Shown piece after piece: positions 8,039-17,126 of a DNA stretch of 35,194 nt. The stretch lies in NCBI RefSeq assembly GCF_028688295.1, contig NZ_JAQTYM010000020.1, positions 1 to 35,194 of the forward strand. Direction: 5' to 3'. How positions within the stretch are numbered: the first letter of the stretch is position 1; the number at the start of each line of letters is the position of its first letter. The notes below the pieces were generated by a model that worked only from the letters and a program-made list of their open reading frames with translations, had not been told where the DNA came from and did not search any database. The position numbers and the translations under genes were made by a program. The DNA comes from Sulfuricurvum sp. GTDB taxonomy: Bacteria; Campylobacterota; Campylobacteria; Campylobacterales; Sulfurimonadaceae.

Positions 8039-9461
8039 GAATTTCCCTCTCTTTTTCATACAGCACGCTATAGGCTATAGCACTCTCACCCCAGGAAAAG
8101 TCGCATCGCATATTGTGGTTAATAATCCGCTCAAAATATTTTTTATCTTCAAATAGCTCGCACCCTTTTTTAACTGCACCCAGAAGTGCGCGCGAGGTCG
8201 GTGTGTTGAATGTCAGCCCATATCCTGAACAACTATCTTCTTGATACGTTTCCAACCGTTTCACCGTATCGACCAATCCTCCAACACGATGGACGATAGG
8301 GAGTGCTCCATAGGAAAATGCGATCATTTGGTTTAGCCCGCACGGCTCAAACAGTGAAGGCATCAGTAAAAAATCAGCCGCAGCATAGACCTGATGGGAA
8401 AATGATTCATCATAGCCAAATGTGAGATGGATATTTTTATGATTTGCACAAAGTAGCTCAAGCGCTTTATGGTATTTCTCTTCCCCCTCCCCTAATAAAA
8501 CGATGTTACACTCTAAATCAGCAATTTTTGGTAAGGCTTCGATCAAAAGATCGATCCCTTTTTGGTGGGTAAAGCGTCCGATAAATACACAGAGAGGTTT
8601 ATTGACCCCTTTGAGTTTTAATTTTTTAAGCAAATCACTTTTATTGGCTTTTTTCCCTTTTGCCTCACTGTAAGGCGCTATCAAGGCTCCATCCTCTGTA
8701 GGAGAAAAATGTTCCATGTCGATTCCGTTGATGATGCCACTCAGCTTTGCATGATGAAAATGTAAAAAACCCTCTAATCCCCATCCAAACTCGTTCGTTA
8801 AAATCTCTCGAGCGTAAGTCGGGCTCACGGTGGTCACCTCATCCGCATAGGCTATTCCCGCTTTCATAAAGTTCACTCTGCCATAAAATTCCAAAGAACC
8901 CATCGTAAAATAGGTGCGATCAATCCCAATCGTTTCTAAAATAGTCGCATCAAAAATCCCTTGATAAGCTAGATTATGAATGGTATAAATCACTTTTGGC
9001 GATAGCATCGGATCTTTGTGTATCAATAATGCCGCTAGTGCGCACTGCCAATCATTAAGGTGAAGGACATCATAATGTTTTTTCTTTAGCAGCGCGGTAA
9101 TCGCATACGAAAAAAGGGCGAATCGAAGGTCATTATCCTTGTATCCCGATTCAGGTGTTCCGTAGAGAAACTCTCTATCACACAATAGAGGCGAATAGAT
9201 AAAATAGTATTCATACCCCTCAACATTACAACCATAAAGATCGATAGGGTATTCCACTCCCCCCATCGTTATGTTCCAGCTCTCCCCTAGAGAGACAATC
9301 CCATGTTTCTCTCTATCGATACTACGGTACAGAGGCATAACGACCGTTACGTCATAAAGGTTCTTCAATGCACGCGGCAGTGCATGTGCTACATCTGCCA
9401 ACCCACCTGTTTTTGCAAAGGGATACACTTCGCTTGCAGCGAACAACACTTTTTTAACCAT
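8031..9461 (-). CDS. glgA: Glycogen synthase, second copy
   Basis: A second complete GT5 glycogen synthase of 476 residues directly upstream of the first, with eight bases of overlap. The same motifs are intact: FAASEVYPFAKTGGLADV near the N-terminus, HLNDWQCA, TIHNLAYQG, GRFTHQKG, and SLFEPCGLNQ near the C-terminus. The two copies differ at many positions, so this is an old duplication or separate acquisition rather than a recent tandem copy. GAGGAG lies six bases before the ATG, and the ATG overlaps the end of the GalT-like gene by eight bases. The two copies may differ in primer, donor (ADP- versus UDP-glucose) or chain-length preference; the sequence alone does not say which. Confidence 0.94.
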   Translation of the reverse strand: MVKKVLFAASEVYPFAKTGGLADVAHALPRALKNLYDVTVVMPLYRSIDREKHGIVSLGESWNITMGGVEYPIDLYGCNVEGYEYYFIYSPLLCDREFLYGTPESGYKDNDLRFALFSYAITALLKKKHYDVLHLNDWQCALAALLIHKDPMLSPKVIYTIHNLAYQGIFDATILETIGIDRTYFTMGSLEFYGRVNFMKAGIAYADEVTTVSPTYAREILTNEFGWGLEGFLHFHHAKLSGIINGIDMEHFSPTEDGALIAPYSEAKGKKANKSDLLKKLKLKGVNKPLCVFIGRFTHQKGIDLLIEALPKIADLECNIVLLGEGEEKYHKALELLCANHKNIHLTFGYDESFSHQVYAAADFLLMPSLFEPCGLNQMIAFSYGALPIVHRVGGLVDTVKRLETYQEDSCSGYGLTFNTPTSRALLGAVKKGCELFEDKKYFERIINHNMRCDFSWGESAIAYSVLYEKEREIHG

Positions 9462-10458
9462 GTTTTTCTCCTCGTAAAAGTTTCGCGGCCAATTCCGGTG
9501 CCACCGGATTGATTAACATTTCACTACTTACTTCAAATCCACCGAATCGATAAATACGTGGCAGGATACGGATCACTAACCGATGGGCTTCACACACACC
9601 GATATCTTCCCCAAGAGGGGGTGTTGAAATCGAAAGGTTAAAGGCAAACTCACCCAATTGCAGACGCATTTTTTGGATAATAGAGAGCAGAAGGATCGAG
9701 AGTTGCTCAATAGAGTCATCGCTGAGGGTATCGATCTCACCGACACATTTTTGCGATGAAATCATTACTTCAAAAGGATAACCGCTCGCGTAGGGGCAAA
9801 AGGCACTAAATTCACCTTGTGATTCTATCATCCTAATCCTATGATTTTCTTCATCGCGGAGTATCGACTCTATCAACGCATGATGATGCAGCTCAAAATA
9901 GTCACGCTCACGGCGGTTTAGATCTCTTTGGTGTTTTGGGATTAGAGGTAATGCGATTAGCTGTGTATGGGAATGTTCCAGTGTTGCACCCGCATCAGAG
10001 CCTTCATTTTTAAACAGTGATATATAAGTAAGGCGATGGTCACGACGTAAATCTGCTACCCTTTGGCGAAGTGTTTTAAACCATGCTACACTCTCTGCAT
10101 GACTCCAGTTACTCATCGAGAGATGATGCAGAGGTGTATCAATAATCACTTCATGAGCACCGAAACCATCCCAGTACGAAAAACTATCCGTATGATGCTG
10201 ATGAGACGCTTCGATTGCAACCGCTTTGTAGAGGTTTGGAACGACACGACTCTGCCAACCGATAGCGTTTGCAAAGCTCTCAGAGGAACGAATCGCAAAA
10301 ATCTCTTTGGGGGTCATCGCTTCGTTTCCCTCACAAAATGGACATTCTCCCTTTGTTACGCTTTCGCTCTTTTTGAGGGTAAAATCAGGCCGATGCAACC
10401 GCTCGGGAGCGATAATGACATGGGTGTCGTGTAAACGGTCATAGCGAATTTCAGACAC
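9454..10458 (-). CDS. galT: GalT-like hexose-1-phosphate nucleotidylyltransferase
   Basis: HIT-superfamily protein of 334 residues related to galactose-1-phosphate uridylyltransferase. I chose the GTG at 10456-10458: it gives the family N-terminus (SEIRYDRLHDTHVIIAPER) and GGAG lies seven bases upstream, while an ATG 24 bases earlier lies deeper in the preceding gene. A zinc-type CPFC pair is at 39-42. The catalytic motif reads HSHTQ at 162-166, where E. coli GalT has HPHGQ; His164 aligns with the nucleotidylated histidine. No galK or galE is nearby; the neighbours are glycogen synthases. It may therefore handle ADP- or UDP-glucose rather than galactose (compare ADP-glucose phosphorylase, same superfamily). 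Fold and chemistry are secure; the substrate is not. Confidence 0.85.
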   Translation of the reverse strand: MSEIRYDRLHDTHVIIAPERLHRPDFTLKKSESVTKGECPFCEGNEAMTPKEIFAIRSSESFANAIGWQSRVVPNLYKAVAIEASHQHHTDSFSYWDGFGAHEVIIDTPLHHLSMSNWSHAESVAWFKTLRQRVADLRRDHRLTYISLFKNEGSDAGATLEHSHTQLIALPLIPKHQRDLNRRERDYFELHHHALIESILRDEENHRIRMIESQGEFSAFCPYASGYPFEVMISSQKCVGEIDTLSDDSIEQLSILLLSIIQKMRLQLGEFAFNLSISTPPLGEDIGVCEAHRLVIRILPRIYRFGGFEVSSEMLINPVAPELAAKLLRGEKHG

Positions 10459-12481
10459 GCGTAATCTCCAATACACCTTCAATATTTAGGGAAGACTCAT
10501 AATCAAAGACAAAAGCGATACTGAGACCTTGGACACTTAGATCAAAACCTTGTTCACTTTGAGAGAGGGTTTGCAGTTGAAAATAGTAGGTTTTAAACGC
10601 TCTATCCATTCGGAAAGTGATTTTTTTCTTTAACACGGTATCAATAATCTCAAGACTTTGCAGAGGCTCGATACTTCCGCTGTGTTGTAATGGCATAGCA
10701 TTGATCAACAATTTATCATAATCTGAAAAGTGGAGATTGTGTTCCATGATATAGGTATAATTGTCAAATGAGGCACTCTCTAAGGCTAATGTAAAATTGA
10801 TACAATCCGAACCAAAAGAGAAGTTTTTAGTAATCCGAGCACTCGCTTTCGTATTGGCATAAATTCCTCCATCACGAACAAAGGTGAGAGTGTTTTTAGT
10901 CATTGACGATTCATAGGGCTGATTGGCAAAATCACCGTATTCGCGAAAATTACAGTGGCGAAACGTCTCAGTATCAAAACTCTCATCACTGATATGATCG
11001 ACAAACGAGTTTTTCAAATACCAATCATAAATGATCGCATCACGCAGCGTATCATCAAACGAGCCACTAGCGTGGTGAATCGTATCGATCCCCTCTTCGA
11101 TTGGAGCCGATTTTTCGCGTGGTGCTTCAAAGAGTCGTTTGTGATAAGCCTCTTTACGCCGAGTTAGCGTGTTTTGGTAGTTAAAGCACTTGTCCCGAAC
11201 ATCGAGTTCTACCATCTGTCCACCATGCGCCGCATCAAAACGGGCAATCAGCTTTGAGGTGACCGATTTGTATTTAGGGTAACCATCGAGTTCGTTGGTG
11301 TCACTGACCAATGCTTTTTTCTTACCATAGCGGATGTTTTCGCACTCGATGAGGTAGGTATACGCATTATCCCGAAGATTAGGGAGATAAAGCCCTCCAA
11401 ATACCCCATGCCAGAGCGAATCATTCGTTTGGGCTTTGTGCAACGGTAATTCAAAATCTCCCTCACCTGCATGAAAGGCACGAGAGAGCTCTATGGTTCG
11501 TTTATGAAGACGGTTGGATTCTGGATATTTGACCAAAAAGTTCTTCCATGTCCCCCCTTTGAGAAACTTTACCCCCTCACGCTCGTAACGTTCCAGTCCC
11601 ATCTCTTCTTTGAGTGCTTCAAGAGCCAGTGCATCATCAGCGCGCAAGCTCCACTCTCCCATCTCATAATAGGAGACATTTGGCAGATACGCAATACCGC
11701 GAGGATGATGTGATTTAAAATACTCACTAAAATGGGTCGTTTCAATCTCTTCATCCGCCAAAACTACCTGAACAAATTGTTCTAACCACCCTTTTTCATA
11801 CACCCATTCGTGCGTTCCCGGCCACATACCGAATTTTTCGGCATCATCAAAAATGATCGCAGCCGAATCCTCTTTGCGGTTATACGATTTAATGGCACGA
11901 ATCGCACTCTCTACATTTAAAAAGGGGATCGCATAGCGGAGTTTTTGGCTAATCGGAAACAGTCCCATCGGTACACCGCTCTCTTCGCTCATGTAATACC
12001 CATCCAACCCTTCGCTATCAAATCCTGCACATTGAAAATGGTAGTCATCCATCACGGTATAAGCAATGTCGGCTTTGTTTAAATCAGGTATTAATGCAGA
12101 TTCCCAAACACGTTCTGTCAGCCATAATCCCTGTGGTTTTTGACCAAATCGTTCTTTAATCGAATCGTTCAGCCTCTCTATCTGAGCCACCCGATCCGCT
12201 GCGGGGATAACGCTCAAAATCGGTTCATAATAGCCTGCACTGAAAAATTCGATACTCCCATTGTTCGCCAGAGTAACGATTTTTTCATACAACGTCGGTC
12301 GTAACTGCTCGATTCGCTCCATCAGCCAACCGCTGCAATGGACTGAAAATTTAAAATCGGGATAACGGCTCATCACCTCAAAAAAAGGCTCATAACAGGT
12401 TTTAATCCCCATCTCAATAACCCAATCGAAATTATCCACCGGCTGATGCATATGGATACCCAATAGCAATGATGTTTTCAT
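10451..12481 (-). CDS. GH57 4-alpha-glucanotransferase
   Basis: GH57 protein of 676 residues resembling the Thermococcus litoralis 4-alpha-glucanotransferase, which moves maltooligosaccharide segments between alpha-1,4-glucans. The N-terminal barrel has the HMHQP motif (10-14), WLTERVWE with the expected nucleophile Glu123, and FDDAEKFGMW with Asp212/Asp213 at the acid/base position, followed by the helical and C-terminal beta-sandwich domains of this family. The residue numbers nearly match the T. litoralis enzyme (Glu123, Asp214). I chose the ATG at 12479-12481: AGGAG lies five bases upstream, and this gives an eight-base gap after the previous gene. It has no signal peptide, so it should act on cytoplasmic glycogen or dextrins. 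The 3' end overlaps the GalT-like gene by eight bases. Confidence 0.92.
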   Translation of the reverse strand: MKTSLLLGIHMHQPVDNFDWVIEMGIKTCYEPFFEVMSRYPDFKFSVHCSGWLMERIEQLRPTLYEKIVTLANNGSIEFFSAGYYEPILSVIPAADRVAQIERLNDSIKERFGQKPQGLWLTERVWESALIPDLNKADIAYTVMDDYHFQCAGFDSEGLDGYYMSEESGVPMGLFPISQKLRYAIPFLNVESAIRAIKSYNRKEDSAAIIFDDAEKFGMWPGTHEWVYEKGWLEQFVQVVLADEEIETTHFSEYFKSHHPRGIAYLPNVSYYEMGEWSLRADDALALEALKEEMGLERYEREGVKFLKGGTWKNFLVKYPESNRLHKRTIELSRAFHAGEGDFELPLHKAQTNDSLWHGVFGGLYLPNLRDNAYTYLIECENIRYGKKKALVSDTNELDGYPKYKSVTSKLIARFDAAHGGQMVELDVRDKCFNYQNTLTRRKEAYHKRLFEAPREKSAPIEEGIDTIHHASGSFDDTLRDAIIYDWYLKNSFVDHISDESFDTETFRHCNFREYGDFANQPYESSMTKNTLTFVRDGGIYANTKASARITKNFSFGSDCINFTLALESASFDNYTYIMEHNLHFSDYDKLLINAMPLQHSGSIEPLQSLEIIDTVLKKKITFRMDRAFKTYYFQLQTLSQSEQGFDLSVQGLSIAFVFDYESSLNIEGVLEITRV

Positions 12482-12489
12482 GTTCTCTC

Positions 12490-14481
12490 CTAAAGATACC
12501 AATCAGTGGCAAATTTTTCACTCATATCAATCTTCAGCGGTCCAAATCCTGGCAGGGATTGCACTGTTTTCCCCTCACTGATGAGTTCAAAGCGCAGATG
12601 AACGCTCTTTAACTTTCCGAAACTGCTTCGAGGAAGTGAAAATTCGAGTCGATTGTTAATTTTATAAGGCTCAATGCTCAGTGTCGTTTTAGATTCGTCG
12701 ATTAAAACTTCTACCTTCATATCGCTTACATCACGAATATTCCCCTCACAGGCAATATAGAGGTAATTGTGATCAAACCCATAATAGAGGGTATCAATAG
12801 GACCGCGTACTCTGTCCATGGCTCCAAAAATTTTCCCCTCATCCACACTCCCAGATCCCACCCAATCAAAAAACGTACTTTTCTCTCCGTTCACTTTCGG
12901 TGAGATTGTATTGGTGGGTTTAGTCCATGCAGGTTTTTGAGACTCTTTTGAAATAATCGGGATAAAAAGATCTTGCGGAATCGGTTGGCCTAAAAGGGTG
13001 TAGATGTGAATCAGGTGTTCTCGAAAAAGTGCATCGAATTCGGCGGCAAAATCGGTATTATGATCTTCACCATACCACCAAAACCAATCACTGCATTCTG
13101 AAGCCAAAAGATGATAGTTAATTACTTCTCTCACCTCATCACTTAGTGTTGCTGAGGCAACATCGCGTTGCGTTTGAAAGATAAGTTCCCACGCACGGTT
13201 TTTTTCTCGATGTCCTACCCATGTATCAAACGTCCCGTGTATCCAACTTCCTGGTGCGAGATTCTCTAACGTACCTTGATTTCCAAGCAATGAAACTTCA
13301 TCCATCGTAAGCGTTTTACACCACGAAGAAAGAGAGAGTTCATGATACAAAGAGGTGAAAAAGTCCAATCCGTTATTGTCGTAAAATTCCCATGCATTCT
13401 CCCCATCAACGATCACAAATACACTCGGATTTAGATTGGTTTTGGCAATCTGTTCGAGTTCTTTCATAAAATGGCGACTGGCATCAGCGCCTGAACGATG
13501 ACGATATTCAAACCCGATTAAATCACTCAAACCATGATCACGAAACGCAATCGATACTCCATCGAAAATATAAGGCTTATAGCGTAATGAAGCTGTCTCT
13601 TGTTGAAGTGATTTATAAAGAATCGCTTCATCGGTAGCAATCCATTTGATCGCGTGATTTTTATAGATACGAAGACTCTTTTCATCGACCGCACCCTCAG
13701 CCGGCCAAAAACCTTTTGGCGCACACCCAAACGTTTTTTGATAGAGCTCAATCGAACGGGTAACATGTTCATTCGCATCTTCATAAAGAGGAAACGCCCC
13801 CTCGGGCAAATCGGTAGCAGCATTGGCACGTTTGGCATTTTGCATATCGAGTAAGACCGGTAAAATCGGATGAAAATACGGGGTCGTAGAGACAGAAACT
13901 ACCCCTTTATCTTGAAGAGAAGCATAAAAAGGGAGAATCTCTTGAACAAAACTGCCTAAGGTAGAGAGCAATCCTCTCTTATCCTCAGCATCAAACCCTC
14001 TCCCTTTGAGCAATAATGCTTTCACGAGGGCATTATGAAGGCGTAAATAGTTCCCGCACCATGCAAGGATGAAAACTACTTCCAAATCAATCAACTCATC
14101 ATCGCTAAAAGAAGTATGATAATAAAGCTGTGCATAACGCTCAATCGGACGAACCATTGTCTCAAACTGCATTGCGGTGATGATTTTTATGACCCATTCG
14201 CGTTGCGATTCCTCCAATTGTGAGGGGGGCATCATCCATAAAGAGAGAAAATAGTCGAATTTTAAAGGTTCACGGTAGAGTTGAAGCTGTTCTATCAGTG
14301 AAGCACTGAGATTAAACGTCGCTTTAAGATTCGGATACTCACTCAGTAGCCACGGCATCTCATAATAATCTTTAATGGCGTGTAAAAACACCCAAGGCAT
14401 ACGCATAACACCATCACTCCCCCGGTAATCAGGCTGATGCATGTGCCAAAAAAAGGAGAGATTGAGGGGATTCGTCTCCAT
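12490..14481 (-). CDS. GH57 alpha-glucan hydrolase (amylase/amylopullulanase-like)
   Basis: A second GH57 enzyme, 663 residues from the ATG at 14479-14481. That start overlaps the stop of the upstream gene (TAATG); an ATG 15 bases earlier has no usable SD spacing. HMHQPDY is at 13-19, the nucleophile motif WPAEG has Glu262, and VDGENAWEFY has the acid/base candidate Asp359. The last 120 residues or so look like a separate beta-sandwich domain, as in amylopullulanase-type GH57 proteins. With no signal peptide it is likely cytoplasmic and could cut alpha-1,4 or alpha-1,6 bonds of the stored glucan; no separate GlgX-type debranching gene is in the window, so it may fill that role. Exact bond specificity cannot be read from the motifs. 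Confidence 0.88.
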   Translation of the reverse strand: METNPLNLSFFWHMHQPDYRGSDGVMRMPWVFLHAIKDYYEMPWLLSEYPNLKATFNLSASLIEQLQLYREPLKFDYFLSLWMMPPSQLEESQREWVIKIITAMQFETMVRPIERYAQLYYHTSFSDDELIDLEVVFILAWCGNYLRLHNALVKALLLKGRGFDAEDKRGLLSTLGSFVQEILPFYASLQDKGVVSVSTTPYFHPILPVLLDMQNAKRANAATDLPEGAFPLYEDANEHVTRSIELYQKTFGCAPKGFWPAEGAVDEKSLRIYKNHAIKWIATDEAILYKSLQQETASLRYKPYIFDGVSIAFRDHGLSDLIGFEYRHRSGADASRHFMKELEQIAKTNLNPSVFVIVDGENAWEFYDNNGLDFFTSLYHELSLSSWCKTLTMDEVSLLGNQGTLENLAPGSWIHGTFDTWVGHREKNRAWELIFQTQRDVASATLSDEVREVINYHLLASECSDWFWWYGEDHNTDFAAEFDALFREHLIHIYTLLGQPIPQDLFIPIISKESQKPAWTKPTNTISPKVNGEKSTFFDWVGSGSVDEGKIFGAMDRVRGPIDTLYYGFDHNYLYIACEGNIRDVSDMKVEVLIDESKTTLSIEPYKINNRLEFSLPRSSFGKLKSVHLRFELISEGKTVQSLPGFGPLKIDMSEKFATDWYL

Positions 14482-16988
14482 TATGCTTTCGCCCATTCCT
14501 CAATTTTTGAGGTGTAGAGCTGGGTATAGTGTTCCCCTTTCTCATTGCTTTTAGCTTGAATCGTGAGATTTAAAAGATCACTATATTGATCCGGTATCAT
14601 CAGTACCCAATCATTTTTATCAAGCCAAATTTTCACCCCATCAAGGGTAGAAGACTCTTTCCCTTTTGCATCTTCGAGGAATTTACGCATCATTTTTCCC
14701 TTCAATGCCTGAGTACAAGGGACTTGGATCGTTGTGTAGAAAAACTGCGGCAATGAATCAATGATCGTAGAGAGTTTAACACCATGATTTACCATCATCT
14801 CTAAAATTTTCAAGGTGGCGTACATCGAATCTCGATGAGTTGCGAATTCACTAAAAGTAAAGTTCCCCTCACCTGTCGCGATTAAATCATACGTTTTCAT
14901 TTTAGATGATTTAAAATTCGCATACTGCCCTCGCTCAATGATCAGGTGATCAAAATAAACAATATCCGCAGCCCAAGTCGGTAAGAATACCCGTTTCTTC
15001 GTCCCATGTGCTTTTGCATCCATATTTAGAAGGTTTAAAACGACATACAGTGCTGTCTGTTTCGAGAGAGGTTTTCCTTCATCGCAAATAATATCAAGTC
15101 TCTGACCGTGTGGATAGAGGATAAATCCGGCATCGAGTTTAAGGGCATTAATAACCGCTCCCATATCCTCGTAAGAACGTTTTACCAACGTATTGATATT
15201 TGAAAGACGCTGCTCATCGGCATACGCATTGAACATAATATGTTCGATCCCCAAATCATTCAAAATACTCGGGAAAACTTCTGAAGCAAGTCCGTGTGTT
15301 AAATCTACCGCAATGCGACAATCGAGACATTTAAAACGGTGAGAATGGAGGATTGCTTCCATCCCTTTTTTATATTCATTATATTCACGTTTATGATCGA
15401 GTTCATGAATTTGTCCGATTTGTGAATAATCAACCCGTCTAAAGTTCTCTTTAAAAAAAGCTTTTTCCACTTTTTTAGCAACATCATTATTAATACGAAG
15501 GGCTTCTTGGTTATAGAAGGTAATGACGGTACTGGTCGGATCATCGATCTTTTGGTGAAAATGGACTCCGGCAGTGTATTTATCATGAAATGAGAGACTA
15601 CAACGCATCACGGCTGAGGGGATAGCATTATAATCAACAACATCGACTCCTGCTGAGAGAAGACCCCCTAAAAATGCCCGTTTCAACATCCGCGAGCTTT
15701 TATCGTAATGGCGTGAAACTAAAACCGTCGATCCGATCGGTAACTGCGATCCAAATGCTTCTGCGAGCTTGGTCGCCATTTCACACGAGAGCTCAATGTT
15801 TGATTTACCAATAACCATTCCGTCTTCAAAAATGGAATTTTTATATTTGCTCCCCAAAATTACACTTCGACTGACGATAGCTGCATCTTCGATCACTTTA
15901 TTCGGCCAAATGGTTACATCTTTTTCGATCGTAACCAACTCTCCGATTTCGCACCCTTGCGCTAAAATCAATCCCGATTTAGCGGTAACATTTTTACCGA
16001 TACGGTTGTTACAACAGATAACGCATCCATCGAGTTTAGCATTTTTACCGATCTCTACATCATCCCAGATAACCGTGTTGGCCACCTTCGAAGAGCTCCC
16101 AATTGTTACGTTGTTACCGATAACGACATTGCTGAGTTTAGAGCCTTTTTTAACCACGACATCTTTACCGATCACAACGATCCCCACCACTTCGACACTA
16201 TCATCGAGAGTATTGTCTTCTTCACAAATCAATACACCATCGGGATATTTGACCGCTTCGCCACCGATGTTAAATTTGATTTTACCGGCAAGAATATCTT
16301 CATAAACATCGCGATAACTTTCAGGATTACCGACATCGCGCCAATACCCACTGGCGTATCCTGCTATCAAATCAATCCCTTGACGCATTAAAAGAGGAAA
16401 TAAGTCTTTAGCGAAATCAAAATTTTCATTTTTCGGAATGTATTCTAAAATCTCAGGTTCGATGATGTATATTCCCGTATTTATCGTATCACTAAATACT
16501 TCACCCCAGCTCGGTTTTTCCAGGAACTTTTCAATTTTTCCCTCTTCGTTCGCGATAACTACTCCAAATTCGAGAGGATTTTCAACCGAGGTTAACGTAA
16601 TGGTTAATTTTGAGTTTTTGGCTTTGTGGTAATCAAAAATCTGTTGAAAATCAAAATCGGTTACCAAGTCCCCGCTAATGATAATAAAGTTTTCATCTCC
16701 GATAAGTTCTTGGGCTTTTTTAACCGCACCGGCAGTCCCATAATCATCATCAGGGACAACATAGGTGATATTGATCCCCCATGCACTTCCGTCTTTGAAA
16801 TAATCTTTGATGGTGTCAGGTTTAAAGTAAAGCAGAATAATAAACTCAGTGATCCCTAAATCTCTGAGACTCACGATGGTATGTTCCATCATCGGACGAT
16901 TCATAATCGGTAACATAGGTTTAGGAATAGAATTTGTAAGAGGTTGTATCCGTGTACCGAATCCACCTGCCATAACCACTGCTTTCAT
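14481..16988 (-). CDS. Sugar nucleotidyltransferase fused to degenerate phosphohexomutase domain
   Basis: Protein of 835 residues with three parts. Residues 1-235 form a nucleotidyltransferase with GGFGTR (8-13) and KPMLPI (23-28), which normally joins a sugar-1-phosphate to NTP. Residues 245-390 or so are hexapeptide repeats of a left-handed beta-helix. Residues 397-835 are a phosphoglucomutase/phosphomannomutase-like domain. In that last part the phosphoserine loop (TASHNP type) is replaced by AGVHFHQKID (473-482). The metal loop (DGDxDR) is replaced by YPHGQR (625-630), and the sugar and phosphate loops are also altered, so mutase activity is unlikely. It opens the glycogen operon where glgC might be expected, but lacks the GlgC signature after its GTR motif. 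Similar fusions are usually annotated mannose-1-phosphate guanylyltransferase. The SD AAAAGGAG precedes the ATG by four bases. Confidence 0.9.
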   Translation of the reverse strand: MKAVVMAGGFGTRIQPLTNSIPKPMLPIMNRPMMEHTIVSLRDLGITEFIILLYFKPDTIKDYFKDGSAWGINITYVVPDDDYGTAGAVKKAQELIGDENFIIISGDLVTDFDFQQIFDYHKAKNSKLTITLTSVENPLEFGVVIANEEGKIEKFLEKPSWGEVFSDTINTGIYIIEPEILEYIPKNENFDFAKDLFPLLMRQGIDLIAGYASGYWRDVGNPESYRDVYEDILAGKIKFNIGGEAVKYPDGVLICEEDNTLDDSVEVVGIVVIGKDVVVKKGSKLSNVVIGNNVTIGSSSKVANTVIWDDVEIGKNAKLDGCVICCNNRIGKNVTAKSGLILAQGCEIGELVTIEKDVTIWPNKVIEDAAIVSRSVILGSKYKNSIFEDGMVIGKSNIELSCEMATKLAEAFGSQLPIGSTVLVSRHYDKSSRMLKRAFLGGLLSAGVDVVDYNAIPSAVMRCSLSFHDKYTAGVHFHQKIDDPTSTVITFYNQEALRINNDVAKKVEKAFFKENFRRVDYSQIGQIHELDHKREYNEYKKGMEAILHSHRFKCLDCRIAVDLTHGLASEVFPSILNDLGIEHIMFNAYADEQRLSNINTLVKRSYEDMGAVINALKLDAGFILYPHGQRLDIICDEGKPLSKQTALYVVLNLLNMDAKAHGTKKRVFLPTWAADIVYFDHLIIERGQYANFKSSKMKTYDLIATGEGNFTFSEFATHRDSMYATLKILEMMVNHGVKLSTIIDSLPQFFYTTIQVPCTQALKGKMMRKFLEDAKGKESSTLDGVKIWLDKNDWVLMIPDQYSDLLNLTIQAKSNEKGEHYTQLYTSKIEEWAKA

Positions 16989-17001
16989 TAAGCTCCTTTT
17001 G

Positions 17002-17018
17002 TAATCATTTATTGATTA
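17002..17018. repeat. Inverted repeat TAATCA-N5-TGATTA in the 5' leader of the glycogen operon
   Basis: Perfect 6-base arms TAATCA (17002-17007) and TGATTA (17013-17018) lie immediately upstream of the SD (16993-17000) of the fusion gene. It may be an operator half of the divergent region or a small hairpin in the leader. It shares the GATTA/TAATC core with the other sites in this gap. Confidence 0.5.
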
Positions 17019-17036
17019 TTGTAATGCTTGTGTTTA

Positions 17037-17042
17037 ATCATA
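17037..17042 (-). promoter_or_regulatory. Candidate -10 box for the glycogen operon
   Basis: On the minus strand the sequence reads TGTTATGAT, an extended -10 (TG-N-TATGAT). Transcription would begin near 17030, giving a leader of about 42 bases that holds the inverted repeat at 17002-17018 and the SD. No convincing -35 is visible, which is usual in Campylobacterota. Prediction only. Confidence 0.45.
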
Positions 17043-17106
17043 ACATTTTTTGAATACAATTTCTCACATTACCGATAGAAGAGTTATTAACCCTCTCTAT
17101 TATGTC

Positions 17107-17126
17107 AGATTACAACACGGTAATCT
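17107..17126. promoter_or_regulatory. Candidate operator, AGATTA-N8-TAATCT, between divergent operons
   Basis: Perfect 6-base inverted repeat: AGATTA (17107-17112) and TAATCT (17121-17126), with an 8-base spacer CAACACGG. It sits roughly in the middle of the 221-base gap between the glycogen and Entner-Doudoroff operons. A fully palindromic GATTAATC follows at 17144-17151. The arrangement suggests a dimeric regulator that could control both directions; no regulator gene lies in the window. Confidence 0.5.

Noticed and set aside
15769-16305. 178-residue open frame on the plus strand opposite the beta-helix region
   Set aside because: Repeated hexapeptide codons (Ile-Gly-x-x-Val) leave the opposite strand free of stops; the Ser/Thr/Leu-rich product is an artefact.
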